9,594 bases of DNA from an uncultured Pseudomonadota bacterium (GTDB lineage: Bacteria > Myxococcota_A > Polyangia > HGW-17), in NCBI GenBank assembly GCA_938004375.1, contig CALKWH010000037.1, positions 1-9,594 on the forward strand. Reading direction: 5' to 3'. The notes under the pieces were generated by a model. It was not told the DNA's origin. It saw only the letters and a program-made list of their open reading frames with translations, and made no database searches. This document shows, piece by piece, positions 6,513 through 9,594 of this stretch; within the stretch, counting starts at the first letter, position 1, and each line of letters opens with the position of its first letter. The position numbers and the translations under genes are program-made.

Positions 6513-7352
6513 TCAGGGCGTCGCGTCCATGGGGGCGCCGGGCTTCGCGCCGATGGTGACCGGGAAGATGCAGCCGCGCGCCGAGACGCAGCCGACGATG
6601 CGGGCCGGCGGCAGCACGGCGCCGGCGGACGAGACCGAGTCGCGCACGGCGCCGTCGAAGCGGGAATCGCCCGAGGACGCGAGCAGGCCGGCGAGCTTCA
6701 GGGTGCCCGCCGGCGAGACCGTGACCTGGATGCGCGCCGAGAGCTCAGCGTCCTCGGGGATGGCCAGACGTACCGTGCCCAGCCGGGCGTAGATGGCGGC
6801 GCGCACCTTGGGACAGAAGGTGGACGTCATTTCGGCGAGGGCCTCGGGCGGACAGGGATCCTCGGGGGCGCACGGCGGGTTCAGGCAGGTGCCCGACGGG
6901 GACGTCGGCGCCATGGTGTCGGTGCCGCCCGCGCCGTCCATGTCGGACTTCTGGCAGCAGGCGGTGCAGATCTTGGGATCGGCCAGGCACGGGGAGCAGG
7001 CGGCCTCGTCCATGTAGCGGCAGTCCACCACGCTCTCGGGGACCGGCGGCGCCGCCATGGGCGAAGGATCGACCGGTGTGGCGCGGTCGTCGGGGCGCAT
7101 GGGCGAGGTCTCCACGGGGCGCTCGCGCGGGGTCACCGCCCGACGCTGCGGGCGCACGCGACCGGCGGCCGCGGCGATGTCCTTCGGATCCTCGGGCTGA
7201 ATCAACTCCACCGGGATCGGTTTCGTCGGCGGCGGCAACGGCGCGCCCCCCCGGGACCCCAACCAGAACGCCAGCACGAAGATCGCGTGGAGCGTCGTGG
7301 TGGCCGCGACGGCGGCGGCGTTGGAGCGGGTGAGGTGAAGTCGGAGCTGCAT
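6513..7352 (-). CDS. TonB/TolA-like energy-transducing protein with a Cys-rich linker
   Basis: The 279-residue product has the TonB/TolA layout. A short cytoplasmic N-terminus precedes one membrane helix (residues ~11-32). A Pro-rich periplasmic stretch follows (36-106), and a C-terminal domain (~188-270) has R-I-Q-V-T-V-S-P-A-G-T-L-K-L and L-A-S-S-G-D-S-R-F-D, typical of TonB C-terminal folds. Such proteins transmit proton-motive force from ExbB/ExbD or TolQ/TolR to the outer membrane. The linker is unusual: Cys at 111, 119, 122, 129, 132 and 133, then 156, 161, 167 and 180, with two more (255, 261) in the C-terminal domain. The start at 7352 puts the membrane helix near the N-terminus. An in-frame ATG at 7397 would add 15 residues and overlap a possible -10 element. 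Neither has a clear ribosome binding site. TonB versus TolA cannot be settled, although the TolB-like partner favours TolA. Confidence 0.82.
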   Translation of the reverse strand: MQLRLHLTRSNAAAVAATTTLHAIFVLAFWLGSRGGAPLPPPTKPIPVELIQPEDPKDIAAAAGRVRPQRRAVTPRERPVETSPMRPDDRATPVDPSPMAAPPVPESVVDCRYMDEAACSPCLADPKICTACCQKSDMDGAGGTDTMAPTSPSGTCLNPPCAPEDPCPPEALAEMTSTFCPKVRAAIYARLGTVRLAIPEDAELSARIQVTVSPAGTLKLAGLLASSGDSRFDGAVRDSVSSAGAVLPPARIVGCVSARGCIFPVTIGAKPGAPMDATP

Positions 7353-7397
7353 GGCGCATGACCGGGCGATCGAAGCCGTCCGGCCGCTCGGGAACAT

Positions 7398-7428
7398 ATC
7401 ATACGTACGCGCGGGGGAGAACCTTCAA
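7398..7428 (-). promoter_or_regulatory. Weak candidate promoter for the TonB/TolB-like operon
   Basis: On the minus strand TTGAAG (7428-7423) and TATGAT (7403-7398) are 19 bp apart, longer than the ideal 17. A transcript starting just downstream would include the ATG at 7352 but not the one at 7397, which agrees with the chosen start. The evidence is by eye only. Confidence 0.3.
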
Positions 7429-7448
7429 TTGTCCCGGGAGTTTGGCGT

Positions 7449-7588
7449 CACGGACGCGGCCAGGAAGCACGGACTGGCACGGACACCCACGGACCCTCAC
7501 GGACCCTCACGGACGGCCGCCACGGACACCCACGGACACGGCCCGAAGAGCGGACTGGCACAGACACCCACGGACACGGCCCGAAGAG
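7449..7588. repeat. Degenerate CACGGA array with 10-bp spacing
   Basis: The hexamer CACGGA occurs nine times, starting at 7449, 7468, 7478, 7488, 7498, 7508, 7521, 7531 and 7569, with five copies exactly 10 bp apart. A 26-bp segment is repeated exactly at 7525-7550 and 7563-7588 (GACACCCACGG...CGAAGAG), and GGACTGGCAC/GGACTGGCAG-like units recur (7471 and 7552). It does not have the constant repeat and unique spacer layout of CRISPR. Confidence 0.9.
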
Positions 7589-7686
7589 ATCTCCGGATTT
7601 CATCACACCCAAGCCGAGTTGGTGAAACTGTTCAACAACAACAAGCGGCACATTGACACGTATTTCCTGAGCTGACGGGCGCTATT

Positions 7687-7860
7687 TCGGGGAGCCCGAC
7701 CGCCATCGTCGCCCTGCACGACGAACCTCAGGCGCGCTCGCGCCGGGCTTCGGCTTCCAGGATCGACGCCGCGCTGGAATTTTCGCTCCTCGGTCGGGCT
7801 CCGGGAGGCATCCCGGAAGCCGAAATTCCGGCGCGGCGGCCGGGAGGAGAGCTCCCGGCC
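7687..7860. repeat. GC-rich block of nested inverted repeats
   Basis: Several exact inverted pairs overlap. GGAGCCCGACCG (7691-7702) pairs with 7791-7802. TTCGGCTTCC (7749-7758) pairs with 7815-7824. Arm 7768-7785 pairs with 7821-7837, with one G-T wobble and one bulged base. TCCGGGA (7800-7806) pairs with 7811-7817. GGCCGGGAG (7838-7846) pairs with 7852-7860 around GAGAG. It may be an interspersed palindromic element or a structured RNA; many pairings are mutually exclusive. Confidence 0.75.
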
Positions 7861-7874
7861 CCGGTCTCACAGCG

Positions 7875-7979
7875 AACACCAAGTTCGTTGTTCCCTCCGA
7901 TCTCGACCGGCTTCGGGCGGCCGAGGCCGAGCTCGAACGGATCAAAACCATCATGGAGGACGGAGCCTCATGGCGCTGA
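7875..7979 (+). pseudogene. Coding-like remnant, C-terminal helix of an unknown protein
   Basis: The frame ending at TGA 7977-7979 reads TKFVVPSDLDRLRAAEAELE followed by RIKTIMEDGASWR. It has amphipathic helix or coiled-coil character and GC-rich third positions. No plausible start codon or ribosome binding site precedes it, and upstream the frame runs into the palindromic block. An ATG at 7970 overlaps its stop and opens a 16-codon reading ending at 8020, an arrangement like two overlapping genes. It could be the tail of a gene disrupted by the repeat, or chance. No family is recognised. Confidence 0.3.
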
Positions 7980-8088
7980 CGCATTTTTCCGGTTTCATCG
8001 AGAGTGAAAGAAGCCAGTAATCATCAGACGCGGTCGATGACTGTTCTTGGCGATATGCAGGCCGTTCAACAGGAGCATCCGGGCGGAG

Positions 8089-9594
8089 CTACCAGACGCA
8101 CACCCGGCCGCCCGTGAGCTGGAAGCGGGCGACGAAGGCGTAGGGTGTGGAATACGCGGCGGAGCCGCCCACGAGGAGGCCGCCGTCGCAGTCGCTTCGC
8201 CAGGCCGCGTCGTGGAGGACGGTTCCCGAGGTGGCGTTCCACGGGGCGGACCCGAAGGCGGGGATGGAGACCTCGGTGATTTCGCAGTTGGTGAAAGGGC
8301 TGACGCAGGAGTAGTGGCCGTGGCGGTACTCGAACACGCCGCCGAAGACGTTGCCCGAGATGCTCTGATACTGCCCCAGGATCAGGGCGCGCCGGCCGTC
8401 GGGGGCGAACACCACGTTCCACAGGCGGCGGGTGGAGAAGCGCGGCGCGTCGGAGTAGCCGTTGAGCAGCCCCGCCTCGAACTTGTAGACGGCGTCGCCC
8501 GAGGACGAGATGACCAGGGCGTAGTCGCCGGAGGGGTGGGCGTCGCAGTGGTTACTGTTGCCGATGTTGTTGTTGCCCGGGCCCACGGTGAACTCGGGGG
8601 TGCCCGTGACCACGGTGTAATAGGCCGTGAACGCGCCCGCCGGGCCGCCCACGATGAAGACGCCGGGGTCGCCCCAGCCATTCTTCGCGGCCGTCATGTC
8701 CACGGCGTCGGCGCCCACGTTGCGGGCCGTCATGATCGACGCCGTGTCGGTGACGGGGTCGAGGGCGACCAGGTACATGATGCGGTTCGAGGAGTTGGCG
8801 TTGTGGCCCAGCAGCAGCACGTCGGCGAAGAGATCGAACTCCACCGCGGTGTAGTCGACGACGGCGGTGACGCCGGTGAGGGCGAGAGGGGTCGCCACGC
8901 CGGTGGTGGCGGGCCTCACCGCGCGCCAGACGGCGTCTTCGAAGCGGTAGGCCACGCCGTGGTTGGCGGTCTGCGTGCTCATGCCGGTGATCACGGCGTA
9001 CTCCCCGGACGGGTGGAAGGCGACGTCGCGCAGGTACACGTGGGCCGCGCCGCCGGGGGACAGATCGAGGGTGGAGAAGGTCGCGGTGGCCACGTCGTAG
9101 ACATGCAGCCGGTCGGTGTACTCGGCGATGATGAAATAGGTGTTGTCGGGGTGGGCGGCCACGCTCACGCCCATGACCATGCCGCCCAGGGGGATGCGGG
9201 TGTATTCGTAGGCGCCAGGGGCCAGGTCGTCGCAGCCGTCGGGGATCCCGTCACCGTCGGCGTCGAGGGCGTCGTCGAAGCCCGGGCACAGATCGCAGCC
9301 GTCGGGGATCCCGTCACCGTCGGCGTCGAGGGCGTCGTCGTGCCCCGGGCAGGCGTCGACGGAGTCGCACACGGCGTCACCGTCGGAGTCGTCAGGGGCG
9401 TCGGCGGGGCAGGGGTCGCAGCCGTCGGGGACCGAGTCACCGTCGGAGTCGAGGGCGTCGTCGAACCCCGGGCAGTCGTCGAGGTCGTCGGGGACGCCGT
9501 CGCCGTCGGTGTCGGGGTTGGTGTTGTTGAAGTTGTTGGTGACGTTGTTCGTGTTGTTGACGTTGTTGACGTTGTTGACGTTGTTGACGTTGTT
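8089..9594 (-). CDS. Surface protein with calcium-binding repeats and a beta-propeller, 5'-truncated
   Basis: The frame is open from the window edge to TAG at 8089-8091, giving 501 visible residues; the N-terminus lies outside. The GTG at 9372 is internal. Order of parts: Asn-rich linker (about 25 residues of NNx units), five acidic repeats of thrombospondin type 3 style (D-x-D-G-D-G/S/A-x-P/C-D followed by C-P-G-x-D-D or similar, residues ~27-134), then a ~370-residue domain rich in beta-strand patterns such as VAAHPDNTYFIIAEYTDRLHVYD, here shortened to its V-A-A-H-P-D and V-A-F-H-P-S-G-E-Y-A-V core motifs, suggesting a seven-bladed-type propeller. The Asp motifs are expected to bind calcium. 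An exported or outer-surface lipoprotein is likely by analogy with the neighbouring Cys-rich lipoprotein, but the signal is not visible. Substrate and role are unknown. Confidence 0.85.
   Translation of the reverse strand, partial: NNVNNVNNVNNVNNTNNVTNNFNNTNPDTDGDGVPDDLDDCPGFDDALDSDGDSVPDGCDPCPADAPDDSDGDAVCDSVDACPGHDDALDADGDGIPDGCDLCPGFDDALDADGDGIPDGCDDLAPGAYEYTRIPLGGMVMGVSVAAHPDNTYFIIAEYTDRLHVYDVATATFSTLDLSPGGAAHVYLRDVAFHPSGEYAVITGMSTQTANHGVAYRFEDAVWRAVRPATTGVATPLALTGVTAVVDYTAVEFDLFADVLLLGHNANSSNRIMYLVALDPVTDTASIMTARNVGADAVDMTAAKNGWGDPGVFIVGGPAGAFTAYYTVVTGTPEFTVGPGNNNIGNSNHCDAHPSGDYALVISSSGDAVYKFEAGLLNGYSDAPRFSTRRLWNVVFAPDGRRALILGQYQSISGNVFGGVFEYRHGHYSCVSPFTNCEITEVSIPAFGSAPWNATSGTVLHDAAWRSDCDGGLLVGGSAAYSTPYAFVARFQLTGGRVCVW
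9230..9340 (-). repeat. 63-bp tandem duplication in the calcium-binding repeats
   Basis: A 48-bp segment at 9230-9277 recurs identically at 9293-9340, giving a 63-bp (21-codon) period. Both encode D-A-D-G-D-G-I-P-D-G-C-D units. Nucleotide identity at synonymous sites suggests recent duplication, while the other repeats have diverged. Confidence 0.9.
9520..9594 (-). repeat. Nine-base NNx repeat at window edge
   Basis: On the minus strand the sequence is tandem AAC-AAC-GTC (period 9), degenerate towards the gene interior. It encodes NNV units, then NNT, NNV, NNF-like steps leading into the calcium-binding repeats. Exact units occupy the last ~33 bases, and the array continues beyond the window. 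Confidence 0.9.

Larger units (their letters stand above)
7353..8088. other. Long intergenic region with repeats and palindromes
   Basis: This stretch of about 735 bp separates the start of the TonB-like gene from the stop of the large propeller gene. I see no intact gene. It contains in order a possible promoter, a CACGGA repeat array (7449-7588), an unassigned 7589-7680 stretch ending in a protein-like but very short reading (LVKLFNNNKRHIDTYFLS), a palindrome-rich block (7687-7860) and a coding-like remnant (7875-7979). ORFs of 60-120 residues here are low-complexity. Confidence 0.7.

Noticed and set aside
5237..6559. 440-codon open frame on the plus strand
   Set aside because: It is antisense to the TolB-like gene with its clear propeller motifs, and the product is repetitive Gly/Arg/Val without any domain pattern.
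7449..7588. CRISPR array
   Set aside because: Repeat units are short and irregular, spacing is about 10 bp with no unique spacers of 30-40 bp, and no cas gene is present.
7682..7984. 100-residue minus-strand protein
   Set aside because: It runs through the inverted-repeat block, is low in complexity (Arg/Ser/Pro/Ala) and has no ribosome binding site. The plus-strand tail at 7875-7979 looks more coding-like.
7398..8088. tRNA or retron-type RNA in the intergenic region
   Set aside because: I found no TTCGA-type T-loop with a matching acceptor stem, and no reverse transcriptase gene is nearby to support a retron.

Overview
This GC-rich window shows no complete recognised biological system and looks like a metagenome contig from a Myxococcota or other deltaproteobacteria-like Gram-negative. 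The grounds are extended high-GC genes, several secreted proteins and lipoproteins, a cysteine-rich lipoprotein with repeated D-x-x-N-C-G units, Asn-rich linkers after export signals, and DxDGDGxPD calcium-binding repeats. The lineage is an inference, because no rRNA or strong phylogenetic marker is present apart from a truncated truA.

Layout. Positions 1-47 look like a degraded Illumina P5/TruSeq adapter, not genomic DNA. Real sequence appears to start at about 48, inside truA (tRNA pseudouridine synthase), which lacks its N-terminus. From 48 to 3746 there is a tight plus-strand run of four genes: truA, a small multi-pass membrane protein of unknown function, a 661-residue lipoprotein with HEAT-like helices, and an AMMECR1-domain protein. 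The genes overlap or are separated by one base, so they are probably co-transcribed. Positions 3747-3916 are a convergent intergenic gap with a 13-bp hairpin and a possible insertion-sequence scar.

From 3917 to 7352 three genes lie on the minus strand. Read in transcription order, they are a TonB/TolA-like energy-transducing protein (7352-6513) and a TolB-like beta-propeller protein (6487-5123), 25 bp apart and probably one operon, then a 349-residue lipoprotein with 61 cysteines (4966-3917) that probably has its own promoter. The first two resemble part of a Tol-Pal or TonB envelope system, but no ExbB/TolQ, ExbD/TolR or Pal gene is visible.

Positions 7353-8088 hold no convincing intact gene. 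They contain a degenerate CACGGA repeat with 10-bp periodicity, a GC-rich block dense in inverted repeats, and a short plus-strand coding-like remnant. Positions 8089-9594 (minus strand) hold the C-terminal part of a large secreted or surface protein with an Asn-rich linker, five calcium-binding repeats and a beta-propeller-like domain. It runs off the window.

The most noteworthy points are the adapter at the edge, an 11-C run just after a lipobox, the orphan TonB/TolB pair with unusual cysteine clusters, the shared NNx linkers, and the structured intergenic block.
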